Below are positions 43,901 to 57,600 of a stretch of 64,000 nt of DNA, in pieces (position 1 is the first letter of the stretch; each line of letters opens with the position of its first letter). The translations under genes and the position numbers were made by a program. Below the pieces are notes generated by a model. The model did not search any database. It was not told the origin of the DNA and saw only the letters and a program-made list of their open reading frames with translations. Location: positions 8,128,501 through 8,192,500 of the forward strand of contig OZ005698.1 of the NCBI GenBank assembly GCA_963930775.1, given 5' to 3'. Origin of the DNA: Cliona cf. orientalis (taxonomy: Eukaryota; Porifera; Demospongiae; Clionaida; Clionaidae).

Positions 43901-46900
43901 CATAGATGATGACATCATCAATAGAGACGAGAACTATCCCATGGCTTCGGAAGAACTTTGACCTTGGAAGGATGGCGTCGGCAATGTGTTGTGGCACTGT
44001 CCATGTTATCTCCAGACTGCCAGCAACTATCCTATCGATGACTGCCGTCAGAGAGGGAATCTCGTACTCCTCAGCAAAAGACTGCCATAGCTTCACAACA
44101 TAGTCTAACGAAACCTGTGATATCTTTCGCTCAAGTTGAAGCACCACCTTGATCTTCTTGTATTGCTTTGGGGTGAGCTTTGGATAGGGTTGATCACATT
44201 CCTCATCAGAATCATCCGCAGATAAATTCTGGTACTCGATATAATCAATAAGTTTTATTGTGAGGTAGAATCCAGAGAGACAGGCCTTGTACGCTTTCAT
44301 AAGGCTCCCCACTTCTTGGTCATTCGGTAGAAACTTGTTGACCAGTCGCTCCAAAGGACTGAAATGATGATAATTCCACAGATCATTGAGGGTGATAGTA
44401 GTGAATAATTTCTTCACATCGGATGTCTCAGGAAGATTGCACTTGAAGAAGGTGATCAGAAAGTGCCTCACATTGCTGACATCACTCTGAGACTGGAGAG
44501 CTGACTGGACTTCAAGTACAAGAGAGGAAAAAATTGCTTTTATTTCTTCCACATTAGAGCGAATCATTTCCATGCCTGCACAGTTGCAATATTACTTTAT
44601 ATGCCGGCTAACACATTATTAAGTTAACATCCCCGAGGTTCTTGAGAGTGGATATATACATAGCAATAGCTCACCAATGGCTAGCTCCCATTTCCCATGA
44701 GTATCTACTACTAGCACTGTTTCAGTGCTTTTGTTAAACCTGAACGATGAATACATAATAATAGCTACCTTTCAATAATTGAAGCAAACAAATAAAATTT
44801 AATGATTATGCTCAAGCCTCACCAATTATCTTAAAAGTAACTACCGTAAATTAAATAATATTATTCCACTGGTGCTTTTATGCCTATAGCCACTGACTAA
44901 TACTAGAAATGGTGTGTTGAAAGTAAAGAGTGCTGATTTTTAGAAGAATCACAAAAATTTAGGTGTATGCAACATTCTATGCTAATCATAAACTGACTTT
45001 GTTGTCTTGTCTCAGGGCTGATAACAGCAGAAGGTACTTGTAGTAAATCTGAACGGATAAATAATATATAATTGCTTCATACAACAAATAACATAATAAT
45101 TACTAAGCTGAACAAACAAAATTCTCAGTTTTAAATTATTGTTATAAACTATTCGCTTTTACATGCAGGTGAGCGATCATTATTTAGATGGCTAGATTGG
45201 TGCGCTCAACCTAAAGATCACCTACCCACTAAGCTAGGTGTGTTACTATATTATTGTATCTGAAATCTGAAATTTTTCTGAAAACTGAAGAAAAAACTCA
45301 CACAGGTGGTGATGATAGCCGATGAATTCAGTTTTCCTCACTTTAAAAGGTGAGTTTGTTACAGGGACGTGATCAATTACTGTTTTTGTAAACTCTATTC
45401 CAACAAAAAAGTCAACTCCTACTATCAAATCAATTTGTATCATTCTTATGAAGTTATACCTAATGGATGTTTAGCAGCCAGCTCCTTGCAGAGACATCTG
45501 TCCACTGTAGCCACTGCTTTTAGTAGAGACCTCCACGACGGTAAACCAAATCGCTGAGTAGAGTAGTTCTGCTTAATCCACTGGCTGAGAGCCTCACTCC
45601 AGCATCCAGTGATGTCCCTGGGATGGTTTTTCCTTATCCTATCAATGTCGGCTTTAGCAAGACCAAGACAGGCACTGAGCTGCTCCCACTTGGCAGCTAG
45701 TAAGCCACACTCAACAGACACAATATTCCAGTCATCCTCCGCTGTAGAGGAGAGGGGGTCTGTACACACGTGCAGGGGGTATTTCTGCTATAGAGGGGTC
45801 AGGGGTGGCAACCCCCACATTACCCGGTTACACACGGATTATGGATGACATACCCATACTTGATGAAATAGAATTAGTGTACTAGATAATTAATTATCAT
45901 CAAACAGCATCCTAGAACAGTTGTCATAGCTATTATTTTTCCTTATATGTTGTACAGTCTTTGCATCCAGTCATTTTGCTACATATTATGCTATTTCTAG
46001 CTAGAAAGCTTACTTACATGTACCTCCAAACTGTCACCATCTCAAACCCATCCATAGTAAACAGAACTCTTTATCCCACTACATTTATATCTAGTCTAGC
46101 TGCATGCTCAGCTATATGGCTCTACTATCAGAACTGTGGTAGAAAACGTCGCCACTTGAGCGCTCAGTCAACCACAGCCATTCTCCATCTCTATATCATG
46201 TAACTTCGTTAGAATCCTTTCATAAGCGACCTCAAAGCCATACTGGGGGGAGGTGTTTCCAGTATAACCACAGACAGGATACCAAGCCAAAACTAATCTA
46301 CTATGGCGATAATATGCATATGGTGAGGCTATATACATGACCTTGTACCACAGTAATTATTTAGTGCAAGTGCATAATATAGGCGTCCATCGTAGACGAG
46401 TGCATAATCCATGCACACCTCAAGGCATGTGTTGTGTAATCGGTTTATATCAATTCCATGGAGGGATGAAAGCACTCCCTGCCCCCTCCTCCCACCCGAA
46501 ATAACCTTGCATGTGTGTGATACTATGCATGTGTGCATGCACACAGAAGGGGATGAGAGAGGGGAGATGAATTAGTGTTTAGATGTGTACAACAATGATC
46601 TTACTAAGAGTCTTGCTGTCAACGGTGGAGAGAAGTGCTTCAGTTTCTGTGTGTAGAATAAGAAGGTGTTATCCCACAGTGTGCACTTTTATTACATTAC
46701 CGTGGATAGTAACATGTATACCAGTACTTGTACATAAATAATTGTCGACATGGAATAGTACCTAGTACACTGTTAATACTACTTTCAGTTCAGAAATGCT
46801 ACATTATTATAAACATTCGTTATCTTTATGCATCCACCTGCATGTGTTGTATAGTCACCTTTGTTTGCTTGGACCCAGCTGAAAAATTATTTAGAAGTGC

Positions 46901-47760
46901 CAAGAGTAAGCCTGCCTAGTGTTAGTTAAGGTAAGGATGGTGATAACTGGTAGTTCCAATAATACTATATACTGATCGTATGGATGCCACTAGCTGTGGT
47001 GATCTTTTGGAGGTATTTAAAAAACGAGAGAATCCTCCCCCAAGAGCTGTTGGAGTAATTTGATACTACCATAAAGGAATTCCATTACCAAGTGTATGTG
47101 GTCACAATACTGCAGTTAATGCACCGTGGTTTCCTGGGCAAGTACCCATGTGTACTGTTATCATAATTCCTTTCTTCGCTGCCGTCAGTGCATACCTAGT
47201 GTATTGTGCACTTATCATGTGCCATAAAATCTGTATAATGGGTGCACAAGGCAGTTGCTCTTTCGTAAAGCATACAATGTCTTGATTGGATCAGTTGCTC
47301 TACTGCAATGACCCCTCCTACCCAAAAGGGTCTGGTCAAAGGGTCACACTAACGTGTCTGGCTGGAATGCAATAATCGACAATTCTGGTGTGTGTAAAAT
47401 AGAAACTAACCACCACTTCCGTACCGTGTGCATAAGGCCGAGTGGGCACGCATATGAACGGACCACACATAATTACTATTCCACAAATGTCATATGATCA
47501 CGGTTCTGCAACCTACCTTGAGGACAAGGAAGTGCGACCCTTTTGACCAGACCCTTTCTCGCGCGTGCATGAAGGGGGCTGAGCACCAGACTATAATATA
47601 AATTGCTATAATTTTAATACCATAATCAAATTTAGATGCATTTTTATGAAAGATCCTAGCTAAATTAAATTCATTCTTTACCTTTTTCACTGTCATGATC
47701 GCTCGTTTCCTTCAGGTCGTCCGAGCTCGTGGTCGCGATGGCAATCGCTAGATTCGACAT
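37971..47760 (-). CDS. Paralog 4: Death domain / helical module / 13 ankyrin-repeat protein (about 873 aa, 19 exons)
   Basis: Predicted coding exons, 5' to 3': 47682-47760, 46605-46646, 45460-45741, 44998-45048, 43887-44575, 43600-43707, 43429-43527, 43233-43337, 42770-42868, 41899-42003, 40841-40939, 40397-40501, 39909-39998, 39691-39789, 39460-39564, 39294-39392, 39131-39229, 38234-38314, 37971-38156. They join in phase to 2622 nt with no stop. The linker exon is 12 nt shorter than in paralogs 2 and 3. The tail is the longest, with a DELDKTAS ending. Insertions in its introns: MITE 38446-39015, hAT 41023-41390, TA-MITE 42139-42324. Function is inferred from the domains. Confidence 0.8.
38234..43707 (-). 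CDS. Paralog 4 ankyrin-repeat exon array (13 exons)
   Basis: Same order and exon lengths as paralog 3. Type-I/type-II alternation at 43233, 42770, 41899, 40841 and 40397. The exon at 40841-40939 has diverged (GQSVLYHACYLGHTQIVLLL, VDVPND). The third exon ends NYRNM with ATG|GTGAG instead of AAG|GTGAG. Confidence 0.8.
38446..39015. mobile_element. MITE with GGGGCGAGCC-type TIRs
   Basis: TGGGGCGAGCCTCCGTGAAC to CACTTGTGTGGGGCTCGC..GCTCGCCCCA; the arms invert over about 30 bp. Related to the cluster at 12764-14080. Paralog 2 has an empty site at about 2818; ATTA on both sides may be a target duplication. Confidence 0.6.
41023..41390. mobile_element. hAT-like MITE, GCTAG target duplication
   Basis: CAGTGGTGGATCCAGG to TGAATCCGCCACTG; GCTAG duplicated at 41018-41022 and 41391-41395, while other paralogs read AGAGCTAGGGAGC once. 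Confidence 0.75.
42139..42324. mobile_element. 186-bp TA-flanked MITE
   Basis: CCGTAAATCGCGAATATTTCG and CGAAATATTCGCGAATTACGG between TA dinucleotides; AAATATTTTCGGACA-like internal repeats. Confidence 0.65.
43887..44575 (-). CDS. Paralog 4 helical-module exon
   Basis: 689 nt, same phases. LWNYHHFSPLERLVNKFLP, ADDSDEECDQ, VVLQLERKIS, SLEITWTVPQ, ending YDKKQM; donor ATG|GTGAGT. Confidence 0.8.
45460..45741 (-). CDS. Paralog 4 Death-domain exon
   Basis: 282 nt, phase 1 to phase 1; LAAKWEQLSACLGLAKADID, HPRDITGCWSEALSQWI, LPSWRSLLKAV. Confidence 0.85.
46605..46646 (-). CDS. Paralog 4 predicted 42-nt microexon
   Basis: ETEALLSTVDSKTL between ACACACAG and GTAAGA. Substitutions are conservative, consistent with coding. 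Confidence 0.6.
47309..47593. mobile_element. Mutator-like MITE remnant in intron 1 of paralog 4
   Basis: AAAGGGTCTGGTCAAAGGGT at the left and its inverse at the right, ending ACCAGACTA. The left terminus is lost. Orthologous to the paralog 2 and 3 copies. Confidence 0.55.
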
Positions 47761-47832
47761 CTTTCTATACCCCCGAGGGAGCAGGGGGAGCCCCGTATGA
47801 TCACAATGCGCATGCGTGCGGCGTGTGGAAAG

Positions 47833-47866
47833 GCAGCCCCTTCGCTAAATAGTGGGAGGGGCTGGC
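47833..47866. promoter_or_regulatory. Conserved GC-rich palindrome upstream of paralog 4
   Basis: GCAGCCCCTTCGCTAAATAG then TGGGAGGGGCTGGC; slightly shortened left arm relative to the other copies. Confidence 0.45.
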
Positions 47867-47883
47867 TAGATCAGCATCACCAC

Positions 47884-48070
47884 CAATTCATACGAAACTG
47901 CTGGAGCTGTGCACGCAACTACTCCACTACAGTTCAAGACAGTCAAAAATTTTTGCAAGAGTGTGAGTGGTGCCAGGAGCTCTCAGTTCAACGAACTTAA
48001 ACGTTGGTAAGTTTATAATCCGTGGCAGTGAATTCTACCATAACTCTACGACATGAACCCTAATTTCGAA
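47884..48070 (+). pseudogene. Beta-helix (Pmp-like) fragment, copy 4, relic
   Basis: Only the GGAGCT...CTCTCAGTTCAACGAACTTAA stretch and the CGTGGCAGTGAATTC stretch remain; the FSDN part is deleted. Frame broken. Confidence 0.45.
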
Positions 48071-48635
48071 TAATAATTATTTATTATTATGTAATCAACT
48101 TGCCACTGATCTCATGATCATTCATGATGTTGGTGACTCTATAGTGATCATTAAACCAAGCTGATAATACTCTATCTTAACACTATAATTACTTTAATTT
48201 GTACTTCTGTCTGATCTACTAAAAGTGGGGACCTACAATAATAATACAATATTATAATGTTCATAAAGTACAGTCATGTCTATACAAAATTTGATGTCAC
48301 ATGAATTTGTAGAATATGTATACAACTGGCCATAGGATATTATAATTATAATTATGAAGCTTAAGGGCCAAACAGAAATTAAATTCAATAATGTTACCTA
48401 TCATTGATACCGACTATGCTATCAGTATTGGTATGTTGTCTAATAATTATGCAATTTGTGGCTATATCCCATTCCTGTATCATCAATCAACATTATCATC
48501 AATAATAATATTATCAAAATATTTTTATGAGAAAATGAATACACAGGTCATATCATGTACACATGCACTGTTGACAGGGCTATGACAATTGTATAAAATT
48601 CTATTCTATGATGCAGTTTTATCATGCGAGTGTTG
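48071..48635. other. AT-rich spacer and 3' flank of paralog 5
   Basis: Same spacer family as the others. No gene seen. Confidence 0.45.
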
Positions 48636-51600
48636 TTATGGAGCAGTATCACTTTCTTGATGTTTAGGAGTATCAGACAGTTCAGACCCATGCTCCACGA
48701 TATCCCTGAAAGTCTGTAAGCTTGTGATGGGATCATGTTGCTGGCTGGTTGACTGGAGAGGGGCTGGCGCAAGATGACTCGGCTGTGGGATAAAACAATG
48801 TTTTTATTAATGGGACCATAATAATCATGTTAGTTAGCTATAATAATATTATATAACACTATACCTTGTAACCATACTGTTCCAATAGCTGACACACTGC
48901 TGTATGAGACTCACTGCTAGCAATATCATACGCTGTCAATCCATTCTATAAGCAAAACTTACTGTCAGAGTGATTGTATAGAACATGTAAACATCATAAT
49001 CAATTCTTATCCCCCCTCCCCCCCTTCAGCCCAGGTCCATACACGAGTTATTTTTTTTTTACTTCTGAAGCTTATGCCGATATTCATGGGGTGCTTCCAA
49101 CAAGGAGGCACATGATTATACAAGTAATCAAGAAACCACAATGTCATGGTTACATGTATACCTGGTCCTGGGCATCAATTTGAGCCCCAGCTCTGACCAG
49201 CTCTGCCACTATCAATGAATGGCTTCTCCAGGAAGCTATCATTAGTCCGGTTCTGCCTTCCTGTATTATGTTAAATAAATGATGTATAATTATTTTAAGA
49301 TAAAACCAACTTTATTCTTGAGTTCAATGTTTGCTTTGGATTGGATTAGTAATTTCACAATATCAGTGTTGCCATGGTCACATGCAACTTGAAGAGCTGA
49401 GTAGCCGTTCTGTGGAGGAATACAAAAATGTAGCATAATAAGCAATTAGAAAACAAAAAGTGGATATCAAAAACCTTATTCTGGTAATCAATGCTTGCCC
49501 CACATTCAACTAGGAATCTTGCCACCTCAATGTGATTTTCATCAGAAGCAGCAATCAGTGGAGTAGCAGCATACACTTCCTGTGGTGAACATGACAATAA
49601 TGAAGATGTGAATAACACTGAGTATGCTGGGGATTCAGTCAACAATACACAGTAAATAAACTGATATTTGTATAATTATAGTGCATTATACTCACATCAG
49701 TTGGCTGGTCGATGGCTGCATGATGATGAACCAGCAGCTGAACCATCTCAATATTGCCTACAAGACAGGAGACATATAGGGGGGACTGTTCTCCCTATAG
49801 AGAGGGAAAACAGTGGAGTGTCACATGACCTCCAAGAATGATGAATCTATCTACATACAAGCTTGAGATTACCTTGTTGATGTCCGCCCCATGGGCCAGG
49901 AGCAGCTCCACTAGCCTCGGGTGGTTGTACAGGGCAGCAAAGTACATTGGTGTGATCCCTTCCTGCATCAGAAACATATCCAGGGTAAGGCAAATCCAAC
50001 AAACCCCTCCCACTGCATGTACTACGTATACAGTGACACTCCTGTACAAGGACACACACTGAAATAAGGACACCTCTTTGTTCAGACACTGTCTACATGG
50101 GCTCCAAACTAGATAGAGCGGTGTACAAAATTATCCCCTAAAATGGGGGCACCACACTAATCAGGATATTAAATTTTTATCCACAATAGGGAGATGCCAC
50201 TATAATACACAAAGTAAAACAGAGTCATCTTGCTCTAAATAATATTATTGAGCCACAATTTCTATATGCATCAATGACCCACACACTATGACGGCCATGC
50301 GAAGCCCCACCTTGCTCTAAACTGAGCACACCATTCTACCAAGTTGACCATGGACATGTGATGGTCTCACCTTACTAAGGTAGTTCACATCAGCCCCATG
50401 GTCAATGAGTAGAGCTGCTGGATCATAATAACCTTCCTCGCAGGCAGAAAACAGGGCTGTTTCTCCACGTTCATCCTGCATGAGTTAAGACAATACAACA
50501 ATGAGCAAGTTGCATATGGAAATCTGAAGGCTCACCAACTACAACTCCACCCACTCACAACATGTGGAGCATACACATGTACACTTTAGACATAATAATA
50601 AGCAATAACAAAATTTAGTTATGGAATTGCCACAAATCTTCTTGAATTGCTCTAGGAGATCAGTATTCATTAAATTAGTGCTCAGCTTTCCCCATATCCC
50701 ATACTGTTGCTGCTCGTGACCAAAGATGATATCATAGGCATCCTACTGTCAATGACTAGAGCAAGTACTACAGAATCCTGCAATTATGCTCCCCACCCTC
50801 GTGCATAAGCCCCCTGCACTTTTAGCTCGAGTTCCTGCATAGGTAGTTTTGTCGCGCATAGAAGCCAACCTCCCTGATTGTAAAATGTAGATATTTAGAG
50901 CCCATAAACCCGTCAAAACAGTAGCTAGAGCTAGCAAACTAGCTACTTGTGTCATATTATGCTTATTTTGTTGATTTTCTCGAGTTTTATTCATCAAACA
51001 GCCAGAGAAAGCACAGAGATCACGTGCCCACATGGCATTTGACGGTCGATAATGGTCATCACACGGAAATGAAAGGATTCCGCATATAAACCCCTCCCCA
51101 TTTTTGCCCAATTCTAGCATGCACAAAGGGGGGGGGGGCATAATCGTGGGATTCTATGGTACAAGCATCAATGTCTACTAGTGTTACTGTGTCTCACATC
51201 AGTAGGCAGATCCACTGCAGCGTGGTGACGCAGGAGCAGAAGAACTATTTCAGTACGTCCTTCAAAGCTGGCATAGCCAAGAATTGATAGCCCTTGCTGT
51301 AGCATGTAGAGGAGAGAGTTTTAGAGTGAGACACTAGTGGACAGTGATTGAATATGAGCAGTGGGAAGACTGAACAACTACTCCCTCACTATGAAAACAC
51401 AGGTAATCTATGACTAGGACACAGGGAGAATTTTATTAGTGTCATATCAAACGGAGGAACCATGACGTATGCATGTCTGCTATGAACAGCATATGCTGCA
51501 TGTTTGATACTCACATCCCACTGGTTCACCATAATACCATGCCTTATCATTGGACATAATATATGCATTATGCATACTTGTGTTACAGGGATCAATGCTC

Positions 51601-54600
51601 TCACCTTATTCCTGTAGTTAACATCTGCCCCATTCTCCACTAAAATCTCAGCAACATGGAGATGGCCTTCGTTCACTGCCATCACCAAAGCTGTGTCCCC
51701 AAAGTCATCCTGTATAATTAGAATATTGGGCAGGTGCACATAGCTAGTATTTCCCAAGTCATTCTGTATGAATTTTATTAAGCAATATTGGACAGGTGCT
51801 ATCATAGACTAATAATTATTATGACGATATCAATAATTGCCCTTTGCCACAAGTTTAATGGCTATGAGACAATAATATTATTCTCAATCATGCTGTTGCT
51901 AATCTGTGACCAAAGAGGCATCCTAGTGTCAATGACTAGCAATGACTAGCTATAACAGGTACAAGTATCAATGTCTACTGTGTACATAGGTGTTACTGTG
52001 TCTCACATCATTTGGCAGATCCACTGCAGCGTGGTGACGCAGGAGCAGAAGAACTATTTCAGTATATCCTTTATAGCTTGCTATCCAAAGAATTGACCGT
52101 CCTTTCTGTAGCATGTGAAGGAGAGAGTTGTAGAGTGAGCCACTAGTGGACAGTGATTGAATGTGAGCAGTGGGGAGAGCTAGGGAGCTGAACAATGACC
52201 ACTCCCTCACTATGACATAAACTAGCTAGTGCTGGCAAACGTTATCCTCATAGGAAAACCCAAAACACAATACGTACAAAATCAATGGAAATCTATGACT
52301 AAGACACAGAGAATATTTTATTAGCATCAAAGGGATGAACCACAACATGCATGTCAGCTATGAACAGCACATGCTGCATACATGTGTTGCAGGGATCACC
52401 ACTCTCACGTACGTTATCTCTGTAATTCACATCTGCCCCATTCTTCACTAAAATCTCAGCAACATGGAGATGACCTTTGCGCACTGCCGCCGCCAAAGCT
52501 GTTTCCCCAAAGTCATCCTGTACAGGACAATGAAAGACAATATCTAATTCTACCACAAATATACATTTTTTTGTGTGATGGGTAAACTAATTATTTTATA
52601 TGTATCTCACCTTCATTGCCATGTCAATATCTGCATGATACTTGAGGAATAATTCAACCAGATCTTGTCTCCCATGATAGCTGATGTGCCAGAGGGGATG
52701 CTGACCATGCTAACATACAGAACAAGACACCAGATCATGCCAACACAGATACTTGTCTATTACCATGCATGTGGCACCTACTTGGTCATAGATATCAGGG
52801 TCCACCCCCTGGGCTAGGAGAGACGAGAAATCTCTGATGTCTGCAGTGCCATCATAACACAGCTTAAGAAATCTCTTCTCTTTAGTAGCCTATGGATATA
52901 CATAATGGAAATAGCCACGTAGTTTTTACTATCAACTTTTATCTAATGCCAATACAATGATCAAAAAAATTTCTCGTTTTATTAACCGAATACAATAATG
53001 TTGTACTTACTATTTGTTCCTTGTCATAGATGATGATGTCATCAATTAAGACAAGGACTATCCCATGGCTTCGGAAGAACTTTGACCTTGGAAGGATGGC
53101 ATCGGCAATGTGTTGTGGCACTGTCCATGTTATCTCCAGGCTCCCCGCTACTATCCTATCAATGACTGCCGTCAGAGAGGGAATCTCGTACTCCTCAGCA
53201 AAAGACTGCCACAGCTTCACAACGTAGTCTAACGAAACCTGCGATATCTTTCGCTCAAGTTGAAGCACCACCTTGATCTTCTTGTATTGCTTTGGGGTGA
53301 GCTTTGGAGAGGGTTGATCATATTCCTCATCAGAATCATCAGCAGATAAATTCTGGTACTCGATATAATCAATGAGCTTTGTTGTGAGGTAGAATCCAGA
53401 GAGACGGGCCTTGTACGCTTTCATAAGGCTCCCCACTTCTTGGTCATTTGGTAGAAACTTGTTGATCAGTTGTTCTAAAGGGCTGTAATGATGATAATCC
53501 CACAGATGTTTGAGGGTGATAGCGGCAAATAATTTCTTCATATCGGATGTCTCAGGAAAATCGCACTCAAAGAAGGTGATTAGAAAGTCCCTCACATTGC
53601 TGATATCACTCTGGGACTGGAGAGCCAACTGGACTTCAAGCACAAGGGAAGAAAAAAGTGCTTTTATCTCTTCCACATTATAGCGAATCATTTCCACACC
53701 TGCACAGTTGTAACATCTGGTTCATTTAATATGCTTTTGAATACGCTACGACATAGCTTCTAAAATTTGCACAAATATAAGAATGTTCAGAAGGAATTTA
53801 AGATGTATTCTGCTCAGTGGCGTATCCAGGATTTAAAGGAGGGAGGTGCTAGGTCAATCGCATGCACAAAATATTTAACCACGCCCCAAAATGTTGACCA
53901 CGCATCTCATTTACACGTTCTTGAAGATGGATGGCTGACAAAGAGGCGGCTTTAGGCCTAGTGGCGATGAGAAAACGCTATTTAAGATTTTAGACGCCAG
54001 TAAGTTTATTGTTGGTAGGAGCTGCCAGTTATCTATTATCATGACAATATTAAATTTTGTCACTGAGGTACAGGCCTGGTTGTTGTGCCAGAGCTGCAGC
54101 AGAGGGGGGTGCTCCAGCACCCTAAGCTCCATGGTAGATACGCCACTGACTGCTTACATAATAATATGTGACAACCACAGAAAACAGGTATCAAAAATTA
54201 GGGCTGCTGAATTTTGAAACTGACTTTGTTGTCTCTTCTCAAGGTTGGCTGGTGGTTGGACAACAGCAGAAGATACTGAAGGAATAAACAATAATAATTA
54301 TTATAATATTGCTTCATACTAAAATTCAGTCAAATTAACATCAAGCAGGACAAACTAGTTTATTGTCACAAATGCATACAAGCGAGCGGTCATTACTCAG
54401 ATAGCTACTAGATCGTTATGCTCAACCTAGAAATCATATATTATTTCAAACTGCATTAAAATTTGAAAATTCATGCGAGTAGTGATAATAAATGTGTTTG
54501 TGAAGAAGTACATGTAACTATAGGCAGGCCATTCTCATAATACAAACCACAGGGTATTAGGTAGTTAAACTTAATACTAGGATCAGTTTATCTCATATTA

Positions 54601-57600
54601 TTCGTGAAGTCATACCTAATGGATGTTTAGCGGCCAGCTCCTTGCAGAGATGTCTGTCCACCATAGCCACTGCTTTTAGTAGAGACCTCCACGACGGTAA
54701 ACCAAATCGCTGAGTGGAGTGGTTCTGCTTAATCCACTGGCTGAGGGCCTCACTCCAGCATCCAGCAATGTCCCTGGGACGGCTTTCCCTTATCCTATCA
54801 ATGTCAGCTTTAGCAAGACCAAGACAGGCACTGAGCTGCTCCCACTTGGCAGCTAGTGAGCCACACTCAACAGATACAATATTCCAGTCATCCTCCGCTG
54901 TAGGGGAGAGGGGGTCTGTACACACATGCAGGGTTATTTTTGCTAAAGAGGGGAGTAATGTGTAGTCAGAGGGAGGCAACCCCATAATATGTGTATATTG
55001 ATTATACGTGGATTGTGGATGACATATATACCCGTAATCGCTGAAATAGATTGTTGAAAACCTATTTTTTTTTACTCACATGTTGTACAGCCTTTGTAGC
55101 CAGCAATTTGCTACATAATATTGTGCTATTTCTAGCTAAAAAGCATACTTGCCTGCAAACTGTTGCCATTTCATGTCCATCTATAGTAAGTAGAGCTCTT
55201 TGTCTCACATTATTTACAAAGTTAGGTAGACACAGACCTAGTCTAACTGTATGCTCAGCTACATTTGTATACGGCTCTACTATCAGTAGTGTAGTAGAAA
55301 ACATGGCTACTTGAAGGTGCAACATACAACAAATTATGTAGGTATGGTTTTCTGTCACGTCCCGTTCCATTTAAACAGAAACGTGTGCTCATTCCATTCA
55401 ACAGAAAACAAGAATTAAACAGGAGGCGGAGCAGGCGACAAATGATGCGACAGACTAGGCGAACCGTAGCTAGCTCAAACTACTCACCAGAGGAGTCCAA
55501 GAAAGCCAAAAGGAATACTGCTTCAGTCGATCTGCTAGTTGTAGAGGCGATTTGAATCGATCAGCGACCTGAGGTCGATCGATCGACAATAGCAAAAATC
55601 GCTCACAGTCGAGCGGCAATTGCAAAATACACTCAAATCAGAAGAGTGGGCAGCAGCACAGTGTCCCAGCGAAATTTAGAAGACTGTGGCAGTATAAAAG
55701 CATCGATTCTAGGTCAACGAGTGAACGAACTAGCTCTGGTTCTTGACACGTTGGTAAGAACGTGTTAATTGGATCACTTGCACGTGCAAAACAGGAATTG
55801 AATGACGAACGGTACGTGATGTATTCCGTTTAGAAGGAACAGTACGGAACGGAAACGTCACCGTTTTATGCCTCCTACAGTATCATGATATTGTTCATGG
55901 CAGTAAAAGCAATTCCTAAATCAACCCCAAAAATAAACCCTGCATGTGTGTATGTATGCACATGGAAGGGATGAGAGAGGGAAGATGAATTAGCATTTAA
56001 ATGTACGGCAATCTTAATAATATGCCGTCTTGGTCTTACTGAGAGGCTTGTCGTCAATTGTGGAGAGAAGTGCTTCAGTTTCTGTATGTGGAATAAGAAC
56101 AGTTGAGTTCTATAAACTGACCAGGAAGCCAAGTGTCTGCATGCATGTAGACTATAACAATAATTATCATAGGGGCTAGGAGAGTGTCGTGGGGGGGGGG
56201 GGGGAGGGTGTCATATGCACCTAATCAAGCCGTTATCCCACAGTAGTATGCACTTTTACTATACTGCCACCAACAGTAAAAAGTATGCCAGTACTTGAAT
56301 TATACACAAACTGTCAACATGAACTAGTACCTATATTATAGTACACTGCTAACACTATCTGCAGTACAGAAATGCTACGCTATTAGTTATCTTTATGCAT
56401 CCACCTGTGCTCTACTGCAGTGACTTGGTGTTTTTGTGGATAAGATTGATGGACGATCAAGCTAACTAAAGATGGCTTTATGTGACCATGTTCAGTCAAA
56501 CATGTCCCTCGATGCAAAGGATATAGAAATTGCTCGACTGTTTGTCATACTGGCCTGGGTGTACAACTTAAGGCCATGCAAACTACACTCAAAGTTCAGC
56601 CTCAGCGCTTGCATGCTGCTCAGTCTCCCCGCTTCAAGCTTGATTTGGCTTGAATTCAAGGGGTGTGGCACCAATTTGGGGGCGGAGTAAGGCATCAAGG
56701 CTGTATCCTGTGCGGATGTATGTTTACTATACTGACCTCAAGAATGTAATCTAAATACAGTCCCCCCCCCCAACAAACTATGAATGTAGTTTGCCTGGCC
56801 TAATTATGTCAATCATGTAGGGTCCAACTACACATAATTATTATTACCCCGCGCGCATGCGCAAGGGGTAAAGCAATCGGTTTGTATGTCTGTTGTTGTT
56901 GTTGTTGTTGTAGTTGTCGTCGGCACGAAAATCGCCAGATCTCGAGTTCTAGGCGTCTGTGCGTGTTGTAAGCACAACCAATCGATAGATATCGGTGAAA
57001 AACTGGTTTGTACGCGCTTCGAATTGCTCAAAAAGGCTTACTAGTGCTACAAATCGTGCATTTTCTGTTCTGCATGCCTGTGGTTTGTCGACCACACCCA
57101 CTCTTTTAGTATGCTGATGCAACTGCGCATGCTCAAGCTCAGTGTTGAAAAGGGTCGTCAAGTCATAAAACAGCTTTGCCCAAGTTGCAATATTGCAGAG
57201 TATTGCAGAGCGCGCGGGGTATGTGCTCTACAGAGCTCTAGTTAATGAGTACAGAAATTTTAGACGCGTTTCCTTACCTTTTTCACTTTCATGATCATTC
57301 AATTCCTTCAGGTCGTCAGAGCTTGTGGTGGCGGTGGTGATAATCGCAGGATTCGTAGGAGTGCGTTGCCTAGCCCTTATTATGGCAGCGTGAGGCTCTT
57401 GATTGGCGCTAACCAGCGCCTCCTCTAACTTGCTCCAGCTAGGCTCCAGATCCTCACGCTGAACCCACCTGGACACCATGACCTCTCTATGCAAGCTGTT
57501 CCCGCCAGAAAGCCCTCGAATCTCCTGGATGGTCTTGTCTGAGAGGCCGAGGTGTAGTGCCACCTCCTCCCACTCATCGAGCGTCTCCAAAAGACGACAA

